A stretch of 17,818 nt of DNA. It comes from Nitrospinota bacterium (GTDB lineage: Bacteria; Nitrospinota; Nitrospinia; Nitrospinales; Nitrospinaceae). Positions within the stretch are counted from its first letter, which is position 1, and every line of letters starts with the position of its first letter. Below the pieces are notes generated by a model. The model saw only the letters and a program-made list of their open reading frames with translations, was not told the origin of the DNA and did not search any database. The stretch is taken from NCBI GenBank assembly GCA_027298165.1, contig JAPUGN010000025.1, positions 1 to 17,818 of the forward strand. The letters run 5' to 3'. Positions 1 through 6,578 of this stretch are shown piece after piece. The translations under genes were made by a program, and so were the position numbers.

Positions 1-40
1 CAAAACCCCTGTCACCCAAACACTCTTGAGGCAAGCGAGC

Positions 41-83
41 AAAAAAATTCCCAAACCCCTCTCGGAAAAGAGGGAATTGGGAA
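41..83 (-). terminator. Intrinsic (Rho-independent) terminator
   Basis: Two 15-base arms (48-62 and 69-83) pair at 13 of 15 positions around a 6-base loop. Read on the minus strand, the stem is followed directly by seven T residues (the A run at 41-47 on the plus strand). It lies 24 bases past the recovered stop codon of the minus-strand gene at 108-597, which is the correct position and orientation to end that transcript. Confidence 0.85.
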
Positions 84-107
84 CGGGATCGTCCAAAAGG
101 GAAAGGA

Positions 108-597
108 CTATTTCATTTGAAAGGTGCGCATGATGCTATCAAACACGGGATCAAACCGACTGCCTTTATTCCTTCCGGTTGTCGCGGTGACAACCACCTT
201 TTTGCCCCTGGGGTTGTCAAAAAAGTAAAATGTCTGAGTGAGCTCCAAATCATTGAACTCCGTTGTGAGTGATGAGCTTAACTCCATTATGATTCCGGGC
301 GGAAAACGGGATTTGGCTGATTTTTTTCGCCCTCATTAATTTTTCAAGGTGCACAAAACTCAATCGAATATAGGTGTCCATCGGCCCAGTATACCGTTCT
401 TCCTGAATATTCATATTGGGCGTAAAATTATCGACACGCGTGCCAAACAATCCTTTATACGGTGATCCGGGAAAATCCGTGACGGTCCAGCCATCCGGCG
501 GACTTATCGAATAACCACCGCCCAATTCATCGGCGGCACTAATCATTGGCAGGCTGAGCAGCAGGGCGAAAACCAAAAAACCAGTCCACTTTTTCAT
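108..597 (-). pseudogene. Secreted DcrB/PsbP-like protein, disrupted by a +1 frameshift
   Basis: The uninterrupted frame gives 115 residues and stops at 250-252. The next frame continues the same protein to a TAG at 108-110, with the readable stretch ELSSSLTTEFNDLELTQTFY and an ending like SIMRTFQMK. Removing one A from the A7 run (T run at 321-327 on the plus strand) joins the frames into a 162-aa protein. Residues 1-21 are a signal peptide (MKKWTGFLVF..., likely cut after ISA), so the product should be exported. The segment ISPPDGW, the NMNIQEE strand and the terminal FDPVFDSIMRTF resemble small periplasmic or lipoprotein-like domains of the DcrB/PsbP (DUF1795) group; this is recognition by pattern and the exact function is unknown. 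An AGGAG Shine-Dalgarno lies 7 bases before the ATG. It may be a true pseudogene, a homopolymer sequencing error, or a slippage site. Confidence 0.65.
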
Positions 598-886
598 AAA
601 AAATCTCCTCTTAAAACTTGTCCGGACCCTGCAGGATCCAAGCCCTCCTCATTCATAAAACGGCCCCAATGCCTTTGACAGCAGAGGGGCCCCCAGCGGA
701 TCATCAATCCAAATCATATGCTATGTAAATTAGTATAAGATCGCTTGAGCTTATAGTATAGTGAAAACACCTGCAATTCGATCCACCGATAAGACCGTTG
801 GTTAACGCATAAACATCTGATTGAGAACACATTACTGCGGAAACTCCAGGTATGGAAAACGCTATTAAAAAGATTAAAACAGCTTC
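598..886. other. Divergent AT-rich intergenic region
   Basis: This 289-base spacer separates the minus-strand secreted protein from hslV and must hold both promoters. I see no tRNA or other RNA gene. It contains a near-palindrome at 624-639 around CCTGCAGG, the inverted repeat at 731-758, and a short open frame at 852-890 that ends on the hslV start. No convincing paired -35/-10 boxes could be assigned for hslV. The C-rich heat-shock (sigma-32 type) -10 box is also not apparent. Confidence 0.5.
731..758. promoter_or_regulatory. Inverted repeat upstream of hslV, possible operator
   Basis: TAGTATAAG (731-739) and CTTATAGTA (750-758) are inverted copies matching at 8 of 9 positions, with TATAAG/CTTATA perfect, around a 10-base spacer. 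The right arm carries a TATAGT that could be a -10 box. Size and symmetry suit a dimeric repressor site, but AT-rich repeats like this also occur by chance and no regulator is identified. Confidence 0.3.
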
Positions 887-890
887 ATGA
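852..890 (+). other. Possible 12-aa upstream ORF coupled to hslV
   Basis: An ATG at 852 opens MENAIKKIKTAS and its TGA (888-890) overlaps the hslV ATG in an ATGA arrangement. hslV has no recognisable Shine-Dalgarno, so ribosomes finishing this peptide could restart on hslV. The upstream ORF itself also has only a weak ribosome-binding signal. It may be chance. Confidence 0.2.
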
Positions 891-1429
891 GCAAGCACCC
901 GGAAATTCATGGCACCACGATTCTAGTGGTGCGAACCAACGGTAAAGTTGCGGTGGGCGGCGACGGCCAGGTCACTCTGGGCAACACCATCATGAAACAC
1001 ACCGCCAGCAAAGTCCGCAGGATGTACAAGGACAAGATCATCGGCGGCTTCGCCGGCAGCACCGCCGACGCCTTCGCCCTGTTCGCCCGCTTCGAGGAAA
1101 AGCTGGAAAAGTACAACGGCAACCTTGCCCGCTCAGCAGTGGAGCTGGCCAAGGACTGGCGCACCGACAAACTGCTGAGACGCCTCGAGGCCATGCTGGT
1201 GGTCGTCGATGAAGAAAAATCGTTTCTGATCTCCGGCACCGGCGACGTGGTCGAGCCCGACGATGGCATCATGGGCATCGGTTCCGGCGGCATGTTTGCC
1301 CAGGCCGCCGCCCAAGCCCTGGCGGGGCACACGCAGATGGCAGCGCGGCAAATTGTGGAAGAGGCCATGAAGATCGCCGGGTCTATTTGTATCTATACCA
1401 ATTCGAACCTTACCATTGAGGAACTGTAA
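887..1429 (+). CDS. hslV: ATP-dependent protease subunit HslV (ClpQ)
   Basis: HslV is the proteolytic subunit of the two-component HslVU protease: a double hexamer, related to proteasome beta subunits, that degrades misfolded and regulatory proteins in the cytoplasm. The 180-aa product is close to the usual length (about 176). The nucleophile is the N-terminal threonine exposed by removal of a short propeptide; here the GTTILVV motif puts it at Thr10, so nine residues would be removed. GDGQVTLGNT, GFAGSTADAF, ELAKDWRTDK and the GIGSGGMFAQ segment are family-typical. The start has no evident Shine-Dalgarno and overlaps the stop of a 12-codon upstream frame. hslU follows after 3 bases, so the pair is clearly co-transcribed. 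Alternative starts would cut into the conserved N terminus. Confidence 0.96.
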   Translation: MSKHPEIHGTTILVVRTNGKVAVGGDGQVTLGNTIMKHTASKVRRMYKDKIIGGFAGSTADAFALFARFEEKLEKYNGNLARSAVELAKDWRTDKLLRRLEAMLVVVDEEKSFLISGTGDVVEPDDGIMGIGSGGMFAQAAAQALAGHTQMAARQIVEEAMKIAGSICIYTNSNLTIEEL

Positions 1430-1432
1430 TTC

Positions 1433-2845
1433 ATGGAAAACGCATTAGAAACACCCACCACCGCGGAGCAGTCCCGGCGCGAGTTCATGGCCTCACTGAC
1501 GCCGAAAAAAATCGTCAGTGAACTGGATAATTTTATTGTCGGGCAGAACCAGGCCAAGCGGGCCGTAGCGATCGCTCTGCGCAACCGGTGGCGGAGACAG
1601 GAACTGCCCGATAACATGCGGGACGAAGTGGCACCTAAAAATATTCTCATGATCGGCCCTACCGGCGTCGGCAAAACTGAAATCGCCCGGCGGCTGGCGA
1701 AGCTGTCCCGGTCGCCCTTCATCAAGGTTGAAGCGTCCAAGTACACCGAGGTCGGTTATGTCGGGCGCGACGTCGAATCAATGGTGCGCGATCTGGTGGA
1801 GCTGACCAAACGCATGGTCCAAGAGGAAATGGAACAGGCGGTTCAGGAAAAAGCCCGGGAATACGCCGAAGAACGCCTGCTGGATATCCTGCTGCCCCCG
1901 CACCCCAGCCATGAGACGCCGGGAAGCCGGGAGTTTGCGTCCGATACCCTCGGTAAACAGCAGTACGAACAGACGCGGGAAAAATTTCGGGGCTATCTAC
2001 ACGATGGACGGTTCGAGGACCGGGAAGTGGAAATTGAAATCGAAGAGCGGTCGAGTCCCATGATGGAAGTTATCTCGCCTCCCGGCATGGAGGACATGGA
2101 TAGTAACATCAAGGAAATGCTCAGCAACCTGATGCCCAAGAAAATAAAAAATAAAAAAATGAAGGTGCCCGATGCGCTGAAAGTCCTGACCCAGCAGGAA
2201 GCGGAAAACCTGATCGATCCCGACAAGATGGTGCGGGAAGCCATCGACAGGGCGCAACAGAGCGGCATCATATTCATCGACGAGATCGACAAGATCACCG
2301 GACGGCAAGGCATGATGGGGCCGGACGTGTCTCGGGAAGGCGTTCAGCGCGATCTCCTGCCGATCGTCGAAGGCTCCAGCGTCAACACCAAATACGGAAT
2401 CGTCAAAACCGATCACGTCCTGTTCATCGCCGCCGGTGCGTTTCATGCATCAAAACCGTCTGATCTGATTCCGGAGTTCCAAGGCCGGTTCCCGATCCGT
2501 GTCGAGCTCGAATCGTTGACCGAGGAGGATTTTTTCCGTATTTTGACCGAACCGGACAACGCGCTGATCAAACAGTACATCGGCCTCCTGGCAACGGAGG
2601 ATGTGCATTTGAATTTCGAAACCGACGCCATCCGGGAAATCGCACGGATGTCCGCCTATGTCAACGAACGCACGGAGAACATCGGCGCGCGGCGGCTCCA
2701 AACGGTCCTGGAAAAATTGCTGGAGAGCATTTCATTCGATGCGCCAGACATGAAAAATCAAAAACACAACATCGACGCCGCGTACGTGCAGGACAAACTG
2801 AAAGACATTATCGAAAACGAAGACCTGAGCCGATACATCCTCTAA
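1433..2845 (+). CDS. hslU: ATP-dependent protease ATPase subunit HslU (ClpY)
   Basis: HslU is the AAA+ unfoldase that caps HslV and feeds it substrates. The 470-aa product has Walker A GPTGVGKT at residues 75-82, the pore loop GYVG at 109-112, a charged inserted I domain around residues 120-270, Walker B (IIFIDE) near 279-284, and the arginine-containing QGRFPIRVEL segment. The C terminus DLSRYIL is the tail that docks into HslV to activate it, which shows the gene is intact and functional. It is about 27 residues longer than the E. coli protein. An extra 18 residues precede the Met19 that aligns with the usual start (MASLTPKKIV). I keep the upstream ATG because GAGGA lies 10 bases before it and Met19 (base 1487) lacks a ribosome site. 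Confidence 0.97.
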   Translation: MENALETPTTAEQSRREFMASLTPKKIVSELDNFIVGQNQAKRAVAIALRNRWRRQELPDNMRDEVAPKNILMIGPTGVGKTEIARRLAKLSRSPFIKVEASKYTEVGYVGRDVESMVRDLVELTKRMVQEEMEQAVQEKAREYAEERLLDILLPPHPSHETPGSREFASDTLGKQQYEQTREKFRGYLHDGRFEDREVEIEIEERSSPMMEVISPPGMEDMDSNIKEMLSNLMPKKIKNKKMKVPDALKVLTQQEAENLIDPDKMVREAIDRAQQSGIIFIDEIDKITGRQGMMGPDVSREGVQRDLLPIVEGSSVNTKYGIVKTDHVLFIAAGAFHASKPSDLIPEFQGRFPIRVELESLTEEDFFRILTEPDNALIKQYIGLLATEDVHLNFETDAIREIARMSAYVNERTENIGARRLQTVLEKLLESISFDAPDMKNQKHNIDAAYVQDKLKDIIENEDLSRYIL

Positions 2846-2852
2846 TCAACCC

Positions 2853-3737
2853 ATGAAGAAAAGCATCCAGAAAGCGGAAGTCCTGATCGAGGCCCTCCCC
2901 TTCATCAAAAAATTCTACAACAAGACCATCGTTATCAAGTACGGCGGCAACGCCATGCTGTCGGATGAGTTGCAAGACAACTTCGCGCTGGACGTGGTGA
3001 TGATGAAGTACATCGGCATCAATCCCGTCATCGTTCATGGCGGCGGACCGCAGATCGGCAAAACCTTGGAGTTATTCGGCATTCAATCCAAATTTGTAGA
3101 CGGCCAGCGCGTTACCAGCGAAGAGATGATCGACGTGGTGGAAATGGTACTCGGCGGCAAGATCAATCAGGAAATTGTTTCGCTCATCAACCGGCACGGC
3201 GGCAACGCCGTCGGCATCACCGGCAAGGACGGCGATTTGATCCAGGCCAAGCGGTTCCGGAAAATAAAAAAAAGCCCCGAAACCAACCGGCCGGAGATCA
3301 TCGACCTCGGGCTGGTCGGCGACATCAAACAGGTCAACCCAAATATCCTGAACACTCTCGATAAGGCGGAGTTCATCCCCGTCATCGCTCCTATCGGCAA
3401 AGGGGAAAAAGGCGAAACGTTGAACATCAACGCCGATTTCGTCGCCGCGAAGGTAGCCGGCGCGTTGAATGCGGAAAAACTTTTACTGATGACGGACATT
3501 GAAGGCGTCAAGGGCAAGAACGGCAAGCTCATCACCAGTCTCACCCGCAAAGAGGCGCAGAAACTCATCAAATCCAAGGTGATCAAGGACGGCATGCTAC
3601 CCAAAATAAACTGTTGTCTGGAAGCTCTCAAGGAAGGCGTGGCCAAAACCCACATTGTCGACGGGCGGGTGAAACATGCAATCCTCCTGGAAATGTTCAC
3701 CGAAGCCGGTGTCGGCACCCAGATCGTCGAAAAGTGA
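2853..3737 (+). CDS. argB: Acetylglutamate kinase
   Basis: ArgB phosphorylates N-acetyl-L-glutamate with ATP, the second step of arginine synthesis, in the cytoplasm. The 294-aa protein of the amino-acid kinase fold shows Lys29 followed by GGNAM (31-35), the glycine-rich VHGGGPQIG (61-69), GQRVTSEEM, an ATP-site stretch TDIEGVKGKNGK, and a terminal HIVDGRVKHAILLEMF. The extra N-terminal helix (residues 1-22) is the feature that, in the family, marks hexameric enzymes inhibited by arginine; the short E. coli-type enzyme lacks it. Feedback inhibition is therefore inferred. It begins 7 bases after hslU and is probably the last gene of the hslVU transcript, since two stem-loops follow. The Shine-Dalgarno is weak. 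Confidence 0.96.
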   Translation: MKKSIQKAEVLIEALPFIKKFYNKTIVIKYGGNAMLSDELQDNFALDVVMMKYIGINPVIVHGGGPQIGKTLELFGIQSKFVDGQRVTSEEMIDVVEMVLGGKINQEIVSLINRHGGNAVGITGKDGDLIQAKRFRKIKKSPETNRPEIIDLGLVGDIKQVNPNILNTLDKAEFIPVIAPIGKGEKGETLNINADFVAAKVAGALNAEKLLLMTDIEGVKGKNGKLITSLTRKEAQKLIKSKVIKDGMLPKINCCLEALKEGVAKTHIVDGRVKHAILLEMFTEAGVGTQIVEK

Positions 3738-3771
3738 GCAGGGTGCCCCCTGCCGGCCGGGCAAGGCCCGG
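3738..3771 (+). terminator. Tandem GC-rich stem-loops after argB
   Basis: Directly after the argB stop are GCAGGG/CCCTGC (3738-3743 with 3748-3753, 4-base loop) and CCGGGC/GCCCGG (3757-3762 with 3766-3771, 3-base loop). No T run follows, so this is not a classic intrinsic terminator. It may pause RNA polymerase or protect the 3' end of the hslVU-argB message. The remaining spacer to 3854 shows nothing else recognisable. Confidence 0.4.
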
Positions 3772-3854
3772 GGCAAACTAAAAACCGTGAATTGCGCTCA
3801 ACGATTCTCTTTTGCCGTTGCCGTCAGCAAGTTCCCCCTCTGGGCAGGAGCCGG

Positions 3855-3883
3855 TTGACATCGAATTCGGAGCTTGCTAGTTT
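3855..3883 (+). promoter_or_regulatory. Sigma-70-like promoter for hrcA-grpE
   Basis: A perfect -35 box TTGACA (3855-3860) is followed after exactly 17 bases by TAGTTT (3878-3883), a 3-of-6 match to TATAAT. The predicted transcription start is about 3889-3892, only some 35 bases before the hrcA start codon. No CIRCE inverted repeat (TTAGCACTC-N9-GAGTGCTAA) overlaps it. Confidence 0.55.
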
Positions 3884-3890
3884 AGGAGTC

Positions 3891-3929
3891 ATGAACAATC
3901 ATCAACCTTTAATTATTCACCAGTTATGA
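3891..3929 (+). other. Possible leaderless 12-aa upstream ORF coupled to hrcA
   Basis: ATG at 3891 opens MNNHQPLIIHQL; its TGA (3927-3929) overlaps the hrcA ATG as ATGA. The ATG sits at the transcription start predicted from the promoter at 3855-3883, so the message could begin with this codon. AGGAG at 3884-3888 is only 2 bases away, too close for normal use. hrcA has no Shine-Dalgarno of its own. Coupled translation is an inference. Confidence 0.25.
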
Positions 3930-4984
3930 GCCGAGCCATTCTTGACGACCGAAGCCGCACCATTCTTCTGGAGACCATTAACGATTTCGTGGTCACCGCC
4001 GAACCGGTGGGCTCGCGCACGGTCTCTAAAAAGCTGACGCAACGGCTGAGTCCCGCCACCATCCGCAACGTGATGGCGGATCTGGAAGACCTGGGCTACC
4101 TGTACCAGCCGCATACATCAGCGGGTCGCGTTCCGACGGATCAGGGTTACCGTTATTTCGTCAATCAAATTCTTGACATGCAGAACCTGAAGCCGGTCCC
4201 GCCGATGGTCAGCAATCCCCAACCCTACCGCAACACCGAGACCCTGGAGGAAGTGCTGGACTCCGCCTGCAGTCTGCTATCGCAGGATTCCCATCAGACC
4301 GGATTGGTGATGATCCTGGGTTTCTGGAACCTGCCGCTCAAACACATCGAGTTCATGCGCATCGAAAGCAAACGCGTCCTGGCCGTCTTCATCTCTGAAA
4401 TGGGAGCGGTGAAGAAAAAGGTGGTGCGCCTCAAGGAAGAAATTCCGCAGGACAGCCTGGCCGCTCTTGCCGCGTATCTCAACGAAGAGTTTGCCGGACA
4501 ATCTCTGAACTCCATCCAGGTCGAATTGCGATGCCGCATGCAAACCGAAAAAGAGCATCATGACCAGTGGATGAAGAAGGCCAATGAATTGTGGAATCGG
4601 ATGTTTACCGATGATGAAGAGGATGGCGAACTGTTGACCCAAGGCGTGGTCCACATGCTCGACCAACCCGAGTTTTCCGCCGATCTGGAAAACATGAAAA
4701 AACTGATGAAAACGGTGGAGGAAAAAAACAAACTGATCAAACTGCTTGACCTGTGCATGAAGCAGGACGGACTGAGCATCATCATCGGCAAAGAAAACGC
4801 CGAGGAGGACATGCAGTCAGGCAGTTTGATCGCGCAGAATTACAAGGTCGACGACCAGAACATCGGCACTTTGGCGATTTTCGGCCCGAAACGCATGGAC
4901 TACCAGAAAATCATCGGCATCGTGAATTCCACCGCCAACAACGTTTCGCAAATCCTGTCGAGCAAAAAGTATAAAGGAGCGTAA
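3926..4984 (+). CDS. hrcA: Heat-inducible transcription repressor HrcA
   Basis: HrcA is the dimeric repressor of class I heat-shock genes; in the family it binds CIRCE operators and needs GroEL to stay active. The 352-aa length is typical. Residues 1-75 form the winged helix-turn-helix (RTILLETINDFVVTAEPVGS, then SPATIRNVMADLEDLGYLYQ), followed by the signature TSAGRVPTDQGYRYFV. The rest is the dimerisation and inserted domain, and the end (MDYQKIIGIVNSTANNVSQIL) is conserved. It is followed after 8 bases by grpE, the usual partner. No CIRCE is visible upstream, so either autoregulation uses a diverged operator or the targets lie elsewhere. No Shine-Dalgarno precedes the start; translation may depend on the short ORF at 3891-3929. 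Confidence 0.95.
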   Translation: MSRAILDDRSRTILLETINDFVVTAEPVGSRTVSKKLTQRLSPATIRNVMADLEDLGYLYQPHTSAGRVPTDQGYRYFVNQILDMQNLKPVPPMVSNPQPYRNTETLEEVLDSACSLLSQDSHQTGLVMILGFWNLPLKHIEFMRIESKRVLAVFISEMGAVKKKVVRLKEEIPQDSLAALAAYLNEEFAGQSLNSIQVELRCRMQTEKEHHDQWMKKANELWNRMFTDDEEDGELLTQGVVHMLDQPEFSADLENMKKLMKTVEEKNKLIKLLDLCMKQDGLSIIIGKENAEEDMQSGSLIAQNYKVDDQNIGTLAIFGPKRMDYQKIIGIVNSTANNVSQILSSKKYKGA

Positions 4985-4992
4985 CCGGGTTT

Positions 4993-5622
4993 ATGAGCAA
5001 GAAGAAAAAAAAGATACCCATCAAAACCAAACCAAAAGAAACAGAAACCTCTGAAGAGGAGGCCCCCGAAACGGAAGAGGCGCCCGTCGCCGAGGTGGTC
5101 GAGGAAGGCCCGTCGGAACTCGAAAAGTTACAACAGGAGATGAGCGATCTCCGCAATGAAATGCTTCTGATGCGGGCCGACACGGATAATCTCCGCAAAC
5201 GCCTGCAACGCGAAAAACAGGACAGCGTCCAGTTCGCCAATGAAAGGCTCATCCGGGAATTGATCCCGATTTTCGAGAACCTCGAGCGCGCCCTCGCCGC
5301 GAACGACACCAACATCGACAGCCTGAAGGAAGGCGTGCAGTTGACCTCCAACCAGGTCCAGGCCCTGTTCAAAAAGGAAAACGTTGAAACCATCCAGGCT
5401 ATAGGCGAACCCTTCGATCCCTCTATCCACGAAGTGCTGAGCCAGATCGAATCACCCGACCACGACGAAAACACGGTGATCGAGGAATACTCGAAAGGCT
5501 ACCGCCTGAACGGCCGGGTCCTGCTCCCTGCCCGGGTGGTCACCTCCAAAAAACCGCAGAGCAAGGAACCGGAAGATCAAGATTCGGACAACGCCTCCAC
5601 CGAAGCCGAAGCCCCGGCCTGA
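4993..5622 (+). CDS. grpE: Nucleotide exchange factor GrpE
   Basis: GrpE is the cytoplasmic co-chaperone that releases ADP from DnaK and so drives its folding cycle. The 209-aa product has a lysine-rich start (MSKKKKKIPIKTK), an acidic low-complexity stretch to about residue 40, a long coiled coil (about 42-110, LEKLQQEMSDLRNEM and onward), then the beta domain with the signature from FDPSIHEVLSQI to GYRLNGRVLLPARVVTS. The C terminus is again acidic and probably disordered. It lies 8 bases after hrcA, with AAAGGAG inside the end of hrcA serving as a rather distant (13 bases) ribosome site. dnaK and dnaJ, which often come next, are absent; mutM follows after 17 bases. Confidence 0.95.
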   Translation: MSKKKKKIPIKTKPKETETSEEEAPETEEAPVAEVVEEGPSELEKLQQEMSDLRNEMLLMRADTDNLRKRLQREKQDSVQFANERLIRELIPIFENLERALAANDTNIDSLKEGVQLTSNQVQALFKKENVETIQAIGEPFDPSIHEVLSQIESPDHDENTVIEEYSKGYRLNGRVLLPARVVTSKKPQSKEPEDQDSDNASTEAEAPA

Positions 5623-5639
5623 CCGAAAGGCCCCGTGCC

Positions 5640-6458
5640 ATGCCTGAACTGCCGGAAGTCGAAACACTCCGGACCGCGCTCATTCCCCTGGTCTGCAACA
5701 AAACGCTGGTCGAACTGAAATTCCTGCGCCCCGACCTGCGTTTTCCCATTCCGGTCAAACAACTGCAGAAGGCAATGACGGGGATGGTGGTCCACGACGT
5801 CACGCGTACCGGCAAATACCTCCTGCTTCACAACGTGAAGGGGGCCATGCTGTGGCATCTGGGCATGAGCGGACGGGTGGTACAAAAGCCTTCCATGAAA
5901 GCCGAAGAAAAACACACGCATGCGGTTTTCCAGTTCGAACCGGATACCTTTTTGCATTTTATCGATCCACGCCGTTTCGGCTGCATCCTGTGGGTGCCGA
6001 AGGATAAGGGTCATCCCCTGCTCGATCACCTGGGACCCGACCCGTTCTCCGAAGAAGCGACACCCGCATTATTCAAAGAACGCGCGCGTACCTGCAAAGG
6101 TCCTGTCAAAGGATTTCTGATGAACGCGACCCGCATTGCCGGCATCGGCAACATCTATGCCTGCGAGGCACTGTTCGAGGCGGAGATTCATCCGATGAAG
6201 TCGGCGCGTAAACTCAGCCGGCCGCAGTGGGATCGATTATTGACAGAGGTGAGAAACGTGTTGCGAAAAAGTATCAATGCCGGCGGCACCACCCTGCGCG
6301 ATTTTTTCAACGCCGACGGCAACCCCGGTTACTTCGCGCTCGATCTCGCCGTCTACGGCAGGCAGGGCGAACCCTGCACGCGTTGCAGAAACCCGATCAC
6401 CCGGACCGTCCACACCGCCCGCTCCACTTTCTTCTGTAAAACCTGCCAGAAAAGATAA
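5640..6458 (+). CDS. mutM: Formamidopyrimidine-DNA glycosylase (Fpg/MutM)
   Basis: MutM excises 8-oxoguanine and formamidopyrimidines from DNA and nicks the backbone by beta/delta elimination. The 272-aa protein has the invariant MPELPEVET start, with Pro2 as the nucleophile after Met removal, and Glu3. Lys59 in RTGKYLLL is the conserved catalytic-site lysine. HLGMSGRV, DPRRFG and GIGNIYACEALF (DNA-binding helix-two-turn-helix region) are present. The C-terminal zinc finger is complete: Cys246, Cys249, Cys266 and Cys269, with the ARSTFFC loop. It probably shares the hrcA-grpE transcript, 17 bases downstream, with AAAGG as a modest ribosome site. Placing an oxidative-damage glycosylase behind heat-shock genes suggests joint stress expression, though this is inference. 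Confidence 0.96.
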   Translation: MPELPEVETLRTALIPLVCNKTLVELKFLRPDLRFPIPVKQLQKAMTGMVVHDVTRTGKYLLLHNVKGAMLWHLGMSGRVVQKPSMKAEEKHTHAVFQFEPDTFLHFIDPRRFGCILWVPKDKGHPLLDHLGPDPFSEEATPALFKERARTCKGPVKGFLMNATRIAGIGNIYACEALFEAEIHPMKSARKLSRPQWDRLLTEVRNVLRKSINAGGTTLRDFFNADGNPGYFALDLAVYGRQGEPCTRCRNPITRTVHTARSTFFCKTCQKR

Positions 6459-6478
6459 CCGATTAACCACAGATGCTT

Positions 6479-6548
6479 GTCCTGAGTTTGTCGAGGGGAG
6501 CACTTTCAATTTGCTTGCTGTCATCCTTCGACAGGCTCAGCATGACAG
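6479..6548. repeat. REP-type palindromic repeat (imperfect inverted pair)
   Basis: The segment has a left arm GTCCTGAGTTTGTCGAGGG (6479-6497) and a right arm CCTTCGACAGGCTCAG (6525-6540) that is its imperfect inverse. The right unit is itself bounded by CTGTCAT (6518-6524) and ATGACAG (6542-6548), a perfect 7-base inverted repeat. The core CTTCGACAGGCTCAG is the well-known interspersed palindromic element seen in many environmental bacterial genomes. Only this copy is visible in the window. It sits between mutM and the radical SAM gene and may act as a transcript 3' end or stability element. Confidence 0.8.
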
Positions 6549-6578
6549 TGGCAGCTCCAAAATGGTATGCTAGGCGGC

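Noticed and set aside
704..910. 68-codon minus-strand frame with a signal-peptide-like start
   Set aside because: It begins inside hslV and covers the hslV promoter region. The hydrophobic start is the complement of hslV codons and the sequence has no other support.
3676..3858. Short plus-strand frame overlapping the end of argB
   Set aside because: Overlaps argB and then crosses stem-loops and a promoter; composition is not protein-like.
3738..3925. CIRCE operator expected before hrcA
   Set aside because: The best half-site (around TTGCGCTC) matches about 6 of 9 bases and has no inverted partner at the right distance.
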